A stretch of DNA of 64,000 bases from WHSW01 sp963846565 (lineage in GTDB: Bacteria > Actinomycetota > Thermoleophilia > Solirubrobacterales > 70-9). Of the stretch, positions 17,612 to 32,032 are shown piece by piece. The notes under the pieces are model-generated. The model ran no database searches, was not told the origin of the DNA, and saw only the letters and a program-made list of their open reading frames with translations. Location: assembly GCA_963846565.1 (NCBI GenBank), contig CAWJWL010000005.1:992001-1056000 (forward strand), read 5' to 3'. The position numbers were made by a program, and so were the translations under genes. Position 1 is the first letter of the stretch. Each line of letters opens with the position of its first letter.

Positions 17612-18021
17612 CGATGATCAAGCTGCAGATCCCCGCGGGGGCTGCGAATCCGGCCCCGCCGGTGGGTCCCGCGCTGGGTCAGCACGGGGTCAACATCATG
17701 GAGTTCTGCAAGGCGTTCAACGCCCGCACGCAGCAGGACACCGGCACGATCATCCCGGTCGAGATCACCGTCTACGAGGACCGCTCGTTCGACTTCATCA
17801 CCAAGACGCCGCCCGCCGCGGTCCTGATCCGCGAGGCGCTCAACATCCCGAAGGGCTCCGGCGAGCCGAACCGGGAGAAGGTCGGCACGCTGACCACCGC
17901 CCAGGTTCGCGAGATCGCCGAGCGCAAGATGCCCGACCTGAACGCGAACGACCTCGACGCCGCGTCGAAGATCATCGCCGGCACGGCGCGCTCGATGGGC
18001 GTCAACGTGGAGGGCCAGTAG
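17593..18021 (+). CDS. rplK: 50S ribosomal protein L11
   Basis: 142 residues starting at GTG: MAKKVLTMIKLQIPAG, then PPVGPALGQHGVNIMEFCK, the family signature. L11 binds the GTPase-associated region of 23S rRNA and contacts EF-G; the proline-rich N-domain and the C-terminal rRNA-binding domain (KIIAGTARSMGV) are both complete. rplA follows two bases after its stop. The usual upstream secE-nusG pair is missing; instead the gene overlaps a broken DUF559 relic by 19 bases, so the promoter must lie inside that relic. Confidence 0.97.
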   Translation: MAKKVLTMIKLQIPAGAANPAPPVGPALGQHGVNIMEFCKAFNARTQQDTGTIIPVEITVYEDRSFDFITKTPPAAVLIREALNIPKGSGEPNREKVGTLTTAQVREIAERKMPDLNANDLDAASKIIAGTARSMGVNVEGQ

Positions 18022-18023
18022 CG

Positions 18024-18806
18024 ATGGCCGGCCGTAGGGGCAAGCGCTACCGCGACGCGCTCGAGAAGGTCGACCGCACCGAGCACTACGCGCCCGCCGA
18101 GGCGATCTCGCTGGTGAAGGAGTCAGCCTCGACCAAGTTCGACGAGGCGGTCGAGGTCCACATCCGCCTCGGGGTCAACGTCCGCCACGCCGAGGAGCAG
18201 CTCCGCGGCACGCTGGCGCTCCCGCACGGGCTCGGCAAGTCCGTGACCGTCGCCGTCTTCGCCGAGGGCGACGCCGCCCGCGCCGCCGAGGATGCCGGAG
18301 CCGACCACGTCGGCGCCGCCGACCTCGCCGCCAAGGTCGAGGAGGGGTGGACCGACTTCGACGTCGCGATCGCCACGCCGGCGCTGATGGGACCGGTGGT
18401 CTCGAAGCTCGGCCGCGTCCTCGGTCCGCAGGGCAAGATGCCGAACCCGAAGGTCGGCACGGTCACCGACGACGTCGGCAAGGCCGTGACCGAATCGAAG
18501 GCCGGCAAGGTCGAGTACCGCACCGACCGGCAGGCGATCATCCACTTGACGATCGGCAAGGCGAGCTTCGAGGAGCGCGCCCTGCTCGAGAACTACGCCG
18601 CGGTCATCGACGAGATCGTCCGCGCGAAGCCGGCCGCCGCCAAGGGCCGCTACATCCTCTCGATCACGCTCGCCTCGACGATGGGCCCAGGGGTCCGCGT
18701 CGACGAGAGTCGCACCCGCGAGTCGGACATCTTCCTCGGCTCCGACGCTCCGGCCGAGGACGGCGGCTCCGCCGACGAGCCGGTCGCCGAGCCCGCCACG
18801 GCTTAG
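18024..18806 (+). CDS. rplA: 50S ribosomal protein L1
   Basis: 260 residues, slightly longer than the typical 230-235 because of an acidic, Ala/Pro-rich tail (from SDAPAEDGG to the end). The core has the L1 stalk signatures LGPQGKMPNPKVGTVT and a complete two-domain fold. L1 binds 23S rRNA at the E site and in many bacteria represses its own L11-L1 operon. It directly follows rplK. Downstream the operon is interrupted by a minus-strand methyltransferase gene rather than continuing to rplJ. Confidence 0.97.
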   Translation: MAGRRGKRYRDALEKVDRTEHYAPAEAISLVKESASTKFDEAVEVHIRLGVNVRHAEEQLRGTLALPHGLGKSVTVAVFAEGDAARAAEDAGADHVGAADLAAKVEEGWTDFDVAIATPALMGPVVSKLGRVLGPQGKMPNPKVGTVTDDVGKAVTESKAGKVEYRTDRQAIIHLTIGKASFEERALLENYAAVIDEIVRAKPAAAKGRYILSITLASTMGPGVRVDESRTRESDIFLGSDAPAEDGGSADEPVAEPATA

Positions 18807-18819
18807 GCTCCTCTTCGAA

Positions 18820-18837
18820 GCGGCTAAGCCGCCGTTT
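18820..18837. terminator. weak hairpin between rplA and the convergent methyltransferase gene
   Basis: GCGGC-TAA-GCCGC forms a five-base-pair stem with a three-base loop, followed by CGTTTG. It sits in the 49-base convergent gap, where a terminator is expected, but the U tract is poor. Confidence 0.35.
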
Positions 18838-18855
18838 GAAGGCGTTCGTCCGGCC

Positions 18856-19758
18856 TCACGCGACCTTTTCGAAGGTCAAGCGGTAGTGCTCGAGCAGCTC
18901 GCGCTCGAAGCAGATCGAGTTGGCGGAGACGCCGGAGGTGAAGGCGAGTCGGAACTCTCGGCTCGTCAGCCACTTCGGCACGAGCCGGGCCTTCAGCAGG
19001 TACTTGTGCAGGCTGGGCTCGCCGAAGCGCTCCCGCCACTGCTTGATCGTCTCGATGTAGTCGAGCCGCCCGCTCTGCGCCTCGACGAGGCGGAAGCGCG
19101 GTTCGGCGTTGCGGAGGATCTGCTCCCTGCCGAAGGGGAGAAACGACCCCGGGAACTGATGCGTCATCAGGGCGAGCGCGAACGCATCGGAGTCGCGCGG
19201 CGCGTCGAGCGATGCGTCGTCGGGGTCGATCATGTTCGGGCCGAAGACCATCGTCTGCAGGTAGAAGCGCCCACCGTCGGGGATCAGCTTCGCCGTCGTC
19301 TCGAAGAAGTCCGTGTAGATCTGATCCTGCCGACCGGCGTTGTAGGCCTCCTGCGAACAGAAATGCTCGAAGGCGCCGAGGCTGACGAGCGCGTCGAACT
19401 CGCCGAAGTCGTCGGGGCGCACCTCGCGCGCGTCGCGCATGTACACCTTGAGGCCGTTTCGCCGGCAGGCCTCGAGTTGTCCGCTCGAGAGAGTGACGCC
19501 AACGCCTTCGGCGCCTCGCTCGCGGATGAAGTTGAGCATCGGCCCCCACCCGCAGCCGAGGTCTAGCAACCGGCGGCCGGGCTCGACCCCGACCTGCTCG
19601 GCGACGTACTCGTGCTTCCTGCGCTGCGCTTCCTCGAGCGTGAGCGAGAAGTCCCCGTCGTACTTGGCGCCCGAGAAGTCGGCGAGCTCGCCGAGGCTGA
19701 GTCGGAAGATCCGGTCGATCAGCGAGTAGGTGAACTCCAGGTCTGTGCGGTCGGCCAT
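18856..19758 (-). CDS. cyclopropane-fatty-acid synthase family methyltransferase
   Basis: 300 residues, the length of mycobacterial CmaA/MmaA-type enzymes, which lack the N-terminal extension of E. coli Cfa. The SAM site LLDLGCGWGPML is clear, followed by GVTLSSGQLEACR and FDALVSLGAFEHF, with QTMVFGPNMI further on. Family members methylate unsaturated lipid chains at the membrane; the actual lipid, or another substrate, is unknown. It lies on the opposite strand between rplA and rplJ, which are usually adjacent, so it is an insertion into a conserved operon. A TAACCT box eleven bases before the ATG may be its promoter. Confidence 0.82.
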   Translation of the reverse strand: MADRTDLEFTYSLIDRIFRLSLGELADFSGAKYDGDFSLTLEEAQRRKHEYVAEQVGVEPGRRLLDLGCGWGPMLNFIRERGAEGVGVTLSSGQLEACRRNGLKVYMRDAREVRPDDFGEFDALVSLGAFEHFCSQEAYNAGRQDQIYTDFFETTAKLIPDGGRFYLQTMVFGPNMIDPDDASLDAPRDSDAFALALMTHQFPGSFLPFGREQILRNAEPRFRLVEAQSGRLDYIETIKQWRERFGEPSLHKYLLKARLVPKWLTSREFRLAFTSGVSANSICFERELLEHYRLTFEKVA

Positions 19759-19792
19759 CCGGGCGGGCGAGGTTACGCAATCTCGCCGTTGC

Positions 19793-19940
19793 TACCATCG
19801 CCGCTCACTAACCGCCGAAGACCGTCGGCAGGGCGCGAGCCCGGAAGCCCGGCGCAGGTGAGTTCGAGAGCACCCAGCTTTTCGAGCCTGCCTGCGCGCA
19901 GGCTCTTTTCGTTCCGGCGCCGAGACAGACCAGAGACGAG
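19793..19940 (+). promoter_or_regulatory. probable ribosomal protein L10 leader
   Basis: The 140 bases before rplJ start with a TACCAT box and contain several pairing segments (GACCGTCGGCAGG, GGCGCAGGTGAG) before a terminal GC hairpin. Position and layout fit the L10 leader, the mRNA element bound by L10(L12)4 to control rplJ-rplL. A covariance-model search was not possible here. Confidence 0.55.
19884..19909 (+). terminator. attenuator-like hairpin in the rplJ leader
   Basis: GAGCCTGC-CTGCGC-GCAGGCTC is a perfect eight-base-pair stem with a six-base loop, followed directly by TTTT. It lies 31 bases before the rplJ ATG, so it could end transcription early when L10 is in excess. Confidence 0.65.
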
Positions 19941-20549
19941 ATGAACCGCGAAGACAAAGCAGCAGCAGTCGCCGAGCTGACGGAGGGCCTGAAGGACGCC
20001 GAGGCGATCTTCGCCGTCGACTATCGCGGGATCAGCGTCACCGACGCGGCCGAGCTGCGCGGCAAGCTGCGCGAAGCCGACGCGGTCTTCAAGGTGGTCA
20101 AGAACCGGCTCGCGAAGCTCGCGACCGCCGAGTCGGGCACCGCCGATCTCGACGAGCTGCTCGTCGGTCCGACCGCGCTCACCCTGATCAAGGGCGATGC
20201 CGTGATCGCGGCGAAGGCGATCGCCGACTTCGCCAAGGAGCACGAGGAGCTCGAGTACAAGGGCGGGATCATGGACGGGGCCGCGCTCGACCCCGACGGC
20301 TTCAAGACGATCTCCCGCCTGCCCGGGCTCGACGTCCTTCGCGGCCAGCTCGTCGGCCTCGCCGCGAGCCCGCTGACCGGCCTCGCCGCCGGCATGAACA
20401 ACCTGATCTCCGGACTCGGCCGCCAGCTCGCGCAGGTCGCCGAGCAGGGCCTGGTCAGCGGCGAGGTGCCGCCGCCCGAGGAGCCTGCTGCCCCCGCCGA
20501 GGAAGAGGCACCGGCCGAGGAAGCTGAAGAGGCGCCCGGCCGAGGCTGA
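19941..20549 (+). CDS. rplJ: 50S ribosomal protein L10
   Basis: 202 residues as read. The N-terminal rRNA-binding domain is normal (AIFAVDYRGISV, VKNRLAKLA, GPTALTLIKGD) and the C-terminal helix that binds L7/L12 dimers is present around residues 130-175. L10 anchors the stalk that recruits translation GTPases. The acidic Glu/Ala/Pro tail ends abruptly in PGRG at a TGA. One extra G at about 20531-20532, relative to the next copy of the same 21-base repeat, causes this: skipping one base continues an acidic frame to 20733, four bases before rplL. The functional core is not affected. Confidence 0.95.
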   Translation: MNREDKAAAVAELTEGLKDAEAIFAVDYRGISVTDAAELRGKLREADAVFKVVKNRLAKLATAESGTADLDELLVGPTALTLIKGDAVIAAKAIADFAKEHEELEYKGGIMDGAALDPDGFKTISRLPGLDVLRGQLVGLAASPLTGLAAGMNNLISGLGRQLAQVAEQGLVSGEVPPPEEPAAPAEEEAPAEEAEEAPGRG

Positions 20550-20733
20550 AGAGCGCCCGGCCGAGGCTGAAGAGTCCCCGGCGGAAGATGAGGCGCCGGT
20601 CGCGGAGGCCGAGGAGCCGCAGGCGGAGGAAACGCCTGACGAGCCGGAGACTGAGCAGGACCAAGCTGACCCCGATACGCCCGCAGGCGAAGCCGAGGAC
20701 GTGGCGGGCAATGATTCAGACCAGGAGGACTAA
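20533..20733 (+). other. out-of-frame acidic continuation of the L10 tail
   Basis: Read one base ahead of the L10 frame, this stretch encodes 66 residues of Glu/Ala/Pro-rich sequence (RPAEAEERPAEAEESPAED...) without a stop until TAA at 20731-20733. It opens with tandem 21-base repeats. It has no start codon or ribosome-binding site of its own and fills the gap exactly to the rplL start. It reads as the original L10 tail displaced by a one-base insertion, a +1 recoding site, or a base-calling error. Confidence 0.7.
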
Positions 20734-20737
20734 CGAA

Positions 20738-21127
20738 ATGGCAACGAAGCTGACCACAGAGGACTGGATCGAGGAGCTCAAGGGCATCTCGGTGCTCGAG
20801 CTCTCCGAGCGGATCAAGGCGCTCGAGGAGGAGTTCGGCGTTTCGGCGACCGCGGTCGCCGCGGCGGCCCCGGCTGCCGGTGGCGGTGCCGGCGACGGCG
20901 CTGCCGAGGAGGAGTCGAGCACCGTCGACGTCGTCCTCACGGCCGCCGGCGAGAAGAAGATCCAGGTGATCAAGGCCGTCCGCGCGGCCACCGGCCTCGG
21001 CCTCAAGGACGCGAAGGCACTCGTTGACGAAGCTCCGAAGCCCGTCAAGGAGGGCATCGAGCGCGAGGAAGCGGAGAAGCTCAAGGGCGAGATCGAGGAA
21101 GCCGGCGGGAGCGTCGAGCTAAAGTAA
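20738..21127 (+). CDS. rplL: 50S ribosomal protein L7/L12
   Basis: 129 residues: N-terminal dimerisation helices (TEDWIEELKGISVLELSERIK), an Ala/Gly-rich hinge, and the C-terminal domain with the factor-binding helix (GEKKIQVIKAVRAATGLGLKDAKALVDEAPK). Multiple dimers bind L10 and recruit EF-Tu, EF-G and initiation/release factors. The ATG has AGGAGG nine bases upstream, within the end of the displaced L10 tail. Downstream comes a separate rpoB promoter region. Confidence 0.97.
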   Translation: MATKLTTEDWIEELKGISVLELSERIKALEEEFGVSATAVAAAAPAAGGGAGDGAAEEESSTVDVVLTAAGEKKIQVIKAVRAATGLGLKDAKALVDEAPKPVKEGIEREEAEKLKGEIEEAGGSVELK

Positions 21128-21181
21128 GAGCAACTCAGTCAGCCGGTTGCCTGCCGGCAGACGCGGCGCCTCGCGCGGCGC

Positions 21182-21211
21182 TTGAAGCCCACGTGTACCG
21201 TGTGGTATCTT
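21182..21211 (+). promoter_or_regulatory. candidate rpoB promoter
   Basis: TTGAAG (21182-21187) and TATCTT (21206-21211) are separated by 18 bases, a plausible housekeeping sigma promoter. Just before it two short GC hairpins (GCCGG...CCGGC at 21142-21158; GCGCC...GGCGC at 21166-21181) may partly terminate rplJL transcripts, as in the classic attenuator between rplL and rpoB. Confidence 0.45.
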
Positions 21212-21295
21212 TGTGCGTCGCGCGTCGTTCAGCCCTTTCGCCGGATCCAGTCGCGCCGGATTCGCGTCCCATCGACCACCTGAGGAGTCGCCCAG

Positions 21296-24862
<3,567 letters not shown>

Positions 24863-24883
24863 CTAGGGAGCCTGGGAAGACAC

Positions 24884-28928
<4,045 letters not shown>

Positions 28929-28933
<5 letters not shown>

Positions 28934-29537
28934 GCGCGTTGCGCTCGCTTTCGCGGCACTGATCGCCGCACTTGCCGTATCCGCGTCGCCGGCGAGCGCG
29001 GCGACGCGGCACTGCTCCGCGACCTTCAGCGTTCTCCACGACGACCGGGTCGGCGCGCTGAACCTGCCGGCGGGCGAGTACGACGTCACCCTGATCAACC
29101 CGCCCCGGATCACGTGCGCGCGGGCCTCGCGGCTGTTCGCGCGGTTCCTGCAGGACTTCGACGGCGCGCTCCCGAGCGCATGGACGCTGAACGCGCGCAA
29201 GGCGAAGTTCGTCAACCGCCGCGGGTTCGGCTTCAAGGTCTCGCAGAGCAGCTCCGGCGGTGGCGGTGGCGGTGGCCATCCGGGCGGCCTGCATCAGACC
29301 TGCCCGACCTTCCGCGTCCTCAACGACGACCAGATCGCGGGCGCAAGCTTCCCCAAGGGCACCTACCAGATGACCGCTCTGGGTGGCTATTCCTGCACGC
29401 AGGCCTCACGCACCTTCGGGCAGTTCCTGCAGAGCGCTCAGAACTCCCTGCCGAGCCCCTGGCGGCTCGACTCGAAAACGGGCACGTTCAGCCAGGCGAA
29501 CTCGACCCTCCGCTTCCAGGTCAATCTCTGGCGCTAG
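28929..29537 (+). CDS. secreted two-repeat protein of unknown function
   Basis: A 203-codon frame with no ATG, GTG or TTG at its 5' end. The first possible codon is ATT at 28929, overlapping the rpoC stop, with GAGGGCGAG about ten bases upstream. From there it encodes a textbook signal peptide (Arg-Arg, hydrophobic ALAFAALIAALAV, then SPASAAT). The mature part consists of two homologous halves of about 75 residues, joined by a Ser/Gly linker: half one has FSVLHDDRVGALNLPAGEY and ITCARASRLFARFLQ; half two has FRVLNDDQIAGASFPKGTY and YSCTQASRTFGQFLQ. Each half has a pair of Cys. The codon pattern is strongly protein-like. I do not recognise the family. Expression with rpoC by overlap is possible. 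Confidence 0.72.
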
Positions 29538-29555
29538 CGCGCCACCCGAAGTAAC

Positions 29556-29561
29556 TAAGCT
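29556..29561 (+). promoter_or_regulatory. -10-like TAAGCT, probable leaderless promoter
   Basis: TAAGCT ends six bases before the GTG start at 29568, so the transcript would begin at or very near the start codon. No Shine-Dalgarno sequence is present. Confidence 0.4.
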
Positions 29562-29567
29562 CGGTTC

Positions 29568-30929
29568 GTGGGCGATGAGATCCACGACTCGGTCCTCGGC
29601 CTGATCGGCGAGACGCCGCTCGTGCGCCTCTCGCGGCTCGAGCCGGAGTTGCGTACGCAGCTCGTCGCCAAGGTGGAGTTCGTCAACCCGGGCGGCTCGG
29701 TCAAGGACCGCCCGGCGGTGGCGATGATCGACGCCGCGGAGCGCGACGGGACGCTGAAGCCCGGCGGGACGATCGTCGAGCCGACCTCGGGCAACACGGG
29801 GCTCGGCTTCGCCATGGTCGCCGCCCTTCGCGGCTACAAGGTGATCGCGGTGATGCCGGACAAGATGAGCCGGGAGAAGATCGACACGCTGCGGGCCTTC
29901 GGCGCCGAGGTGGTCGTCTGCCCGACCGCCGTCGAGCCGGATTCCCCGCAGTCGTACTACCGCGTCGCCGACCGGCTCACGGAGGAGATCGAGGGCGCGG
30001 TGCAGCCGAATCAGTACTTCAACCAGGCGAACCCGCAGTCGCACGTTGACTCGACCGGGCCGGAGATCTGGCGCCAGACCGCCGGGCGGATCACCCACTT
30101 GGTGATCGCGGTCGGCACGGGCGGCACGATCACCGGCGTGGGCCGCTACCTCAAGCAGCAGAATCCCGAGATCGAGATCATCGGTGCCGATCCGGAGGGC
30201 TCGATCTATGCCGGTGGCCCGGTCCACCCCTACCGGGTCGAGGGAATCGGTGAGGACTTCTGGCCGGAGAGCTTCGACCCGGCGATCGTCGACCGCTACG
30301 TGACCGTCTCCGACGGCTCCTCGTTCCGCATGGCGCGCCGCCTCGTCGCCCGCGAGGGACTCTTCGCCGGCGGCTCGACCGGGACGGCGATCTGCGCCGC
30401 CGTCGAGGTCGCGCGCGAGCTCGACGACCCGCAGAAGATGGTCCTCACGCTGATTCCCGACGGCGGTCGCCCGTACGTGAGCAAGGTCTTCAGCGACTCG
30501 TGGATGCGCGAGCACGGCTACCTCGGCGACGGCGGCGGGCTCACCGTCGGCGAGGTGATCCGGGCCCGCAGCCACGACCGCCCGATGCTCACCGTCCGCA
30601 GCCACGACCAGGTCGGCCGGGCGCTCGAGCTGATGCGTGAGCACGGGGTGTCGCAGGTGCCCGTCGTCAGTGGCGAGGACGGCCGTGCGTTCATGGGCAC
30701 GGTCTCGGAGCGCGGCCTCCTGATGGCCTCCGCCGAGCATCCCGGCATCCTCGGCGAGCCCGTCACCGAGGTGCTCGAGGCGCCGCTGCCCGAGCTCGCC
30801 GCCGAGAGCCCGGTGAACGAGGCGATCCACATGCTGCTCGACGAGCGCAAGCCGGTGATCGTCGTCGACAACGGTCGCGCGCTCGGCATCCTCGCCTCGG
30901 TCGACCTGATCGAGGCGCTGAACGCTTGA
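29568..30929 (+). CDS. cystathionine beta-synthase with CBS-domain pair
   Basis: 453 residues. The N-terminal PLP-dependent fold carries GGSVKDRPA with the Schiff-base lysine, TSGNTGLG for the substrate carboxylate, and GTGGTITGVGRYL for the PLP phosphate. From about residue 330 two CBS motifs follow (RSHDQVGRALELMREHGVSQVPVV and SPVNEAIHMLLDERKPVIVVD), the regulatory part that distinguishes this enzyme from cysteine synthase. It condenses homocysteine with serine to cystathionine in the cytoplasm. The next gene, overlapping by four bases, makes the lyase for the second step, so the pair forms a reverse transsulfuration route to cysteine. O-acetylserine as alternative substrate cannot be excluded. 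Confidence 0.92.
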   Translation: MGDEIHDSVLGLIGETPLVRLSRLEPELRTQLVAKVEFVNPGGSVKDRPAVAMIDAAERDGTLKPGGTIVEPTSGNTGLGFAMVAALRGYKVIAVMPDKMSREKIDTLRAFGAEVVVCPTAVEPDSPQSYYRVADRLTEEIEGAVQPNQYFNQANPQSHVDSTGPEIWRQTAGRITHLVIAVGTGGTITGVGRYLKQQNPEIEIIGADPEGSIYAGGPVHPYRVEGIGEDFWPESFDPAIVDRYVTVSDGSSFRMARRLVAREGLFAGGSTGTAICAAVEVARELDDPQKMVLTLIPDGGRPYVSKVFSDSWMREHGYLGDGGGLTVGEVIRARSHDRPMLTVRSHDQVGRALELMREHGVSQVPVVSGEDGRAFMGTVSERGLLMASAEHPGILGEPVTEVLEAPLPELAAESPVNEAIHMLLDERKPVIVVDNGRALGILASVDLIEALNA

Positions 30930-31999
30930 CCCGGCGGCTCGACACGCGCGTCGTCCACGCCGGGCTCGAACCCGACCCGACCTACGGCTCGGTGATCCCG
31001 CCGATCCACCAGTCCTCGACCTTCGTCCAGCCCGCGCCGGGCGAGTTCGTCGAGGACTACGACTACTCGCGCTCGGCGAACCCGACCCGGACGGCGCTCG
31101 AACGGGCTCTCGGCGAGCTCGAGGGAGGGCATGGCGCGGCCTTCGCGAGCGGCATGGCGGCGACCCACGCGGTGATCTCGGCGGCGCTCAACGGCGGCGA
31201 CCACCTGATCCTGCCCGCCGACCTCTACGGCGGCACCTACCGGCTCGTCGACAAGGTCCTCGCACGGTTCGGGCTCGCCTACGACATGGTCGATCAGCGC
31301 GACCTCGATGCCTTGCGCGCCGCGATCCGCCCCGAAACGCGGATGATCTGGGTCGAGACGCCGACGAACCCGCTGCTGAACGAGGTCGAGATCGAGGCGG
31401 TCGTCGAAGCCGCCGGCGAGGCCATCGTCGTGGTCGACAACACGTTCGCCACCCCGATCGTGCAGCGGCCGCTCGAGCTCGGCGCGGCCGCGGTCGTCCA
31501 CTCGACCACGAAGTACATCGGCGGGCACTCGGACGTCGTCGGCGGCGCCGTGATCAGCGGCGATGAGGAGCTCGCCGACGCCGTTCGCTTCGTCCAGAAC
31601 TCCGTCGGAGCCGTTCCCGGGCCGTTCGACTGCTTCCTCGTCCACCGAGGAATCCGCACGCTCGCCCTCCGCGTCGCCCGCCATACGGACAACGGCCGCC
31701 TCGTGAGCGACTACCTGGGTGGCGCCGCCGGGGTCGAGGAGGTGCGCTGGCCGGGGTTCGGGGGCATGGTCTCGTTCCGTCACCCGGAGGCGACGGCGAT
31801 CGCGTCCCGAACCGAGATCTTCGCCCTCGCCGAGTCGCTGGGCGGGGTCGAGTCCCTGATCGAGGTGCCGCAGGCGATGACGCACCAGTCGGTCGAGGAC
31901 TCGGCCGCCGCGGTGCCCGCCGACCTCGTCCGGCTCTCCTGCGGCATCGAGGCCGGAGAGGACCTCGTCGCCGATCTGCGCCAGGCGATCGACGGCTAG
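30926..31999 (+). CDS. cystathionine gamma-lyase/synthase family PLP enzyme
   Basis: 357 residues from TTG overlapping the upstream stop (TTGA). Fold-type I Cys/Met metabolism enzyme: SRSANPTRTALERALGELEG, YGGTYRL with the PLP-contacting Tyr, and VHSTTKYIGGHSD with the catalytic lysine. It should cleave cystathionine to cysteine, 2-oxobutyrate and ammonia, completing reverse transsulfuration with the upstream beta-synthase. It is about 20-25 residues shorter than usual: near residue 275 the common stretch between the YPGL and GFGGM motifs (with its HPQH-like residues) is missing and the text reads VRWPGFGGMVSF. That in-frame gap may alter the active-site rim. Gamma-synthase activity is an alternative. 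Confidence 0.9.
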   Translation: MTRRLDTRVVHAGLEPDPTYGSVIPPIHQSSTFVQPAPGEFVEDYDYSRSANPTRTALERALGELEGGHGAAFASGMAATHAVISAALNGGDHLILPADLYGGTYRLVDKVLARFGLAYDMVDQRDLDALRAAIRPETRMIWVETPTNPLLNEVEIEAVVEAAGEAIVVVDNTFATPIVQRPLELGAAAVVHSTTKYIGGHSDVVGGAVISGDEELADAVRFVQNSVGAVPGPFDCFLVHRGIRTLALRVARHTDNGRLVSDYLGGAAGVEEVRWPGFGGMVSFRHPEATAIASRTEIFALAESLGGVESLIEVPQAMTHQSVEDSAAAVPADLVRLSCGIEAGEDLVADLRQAIDG

Positions 32000-32032
32000 G
32001 AAACCCGCCGGCTTCGATATCGTTGCGCGCGC

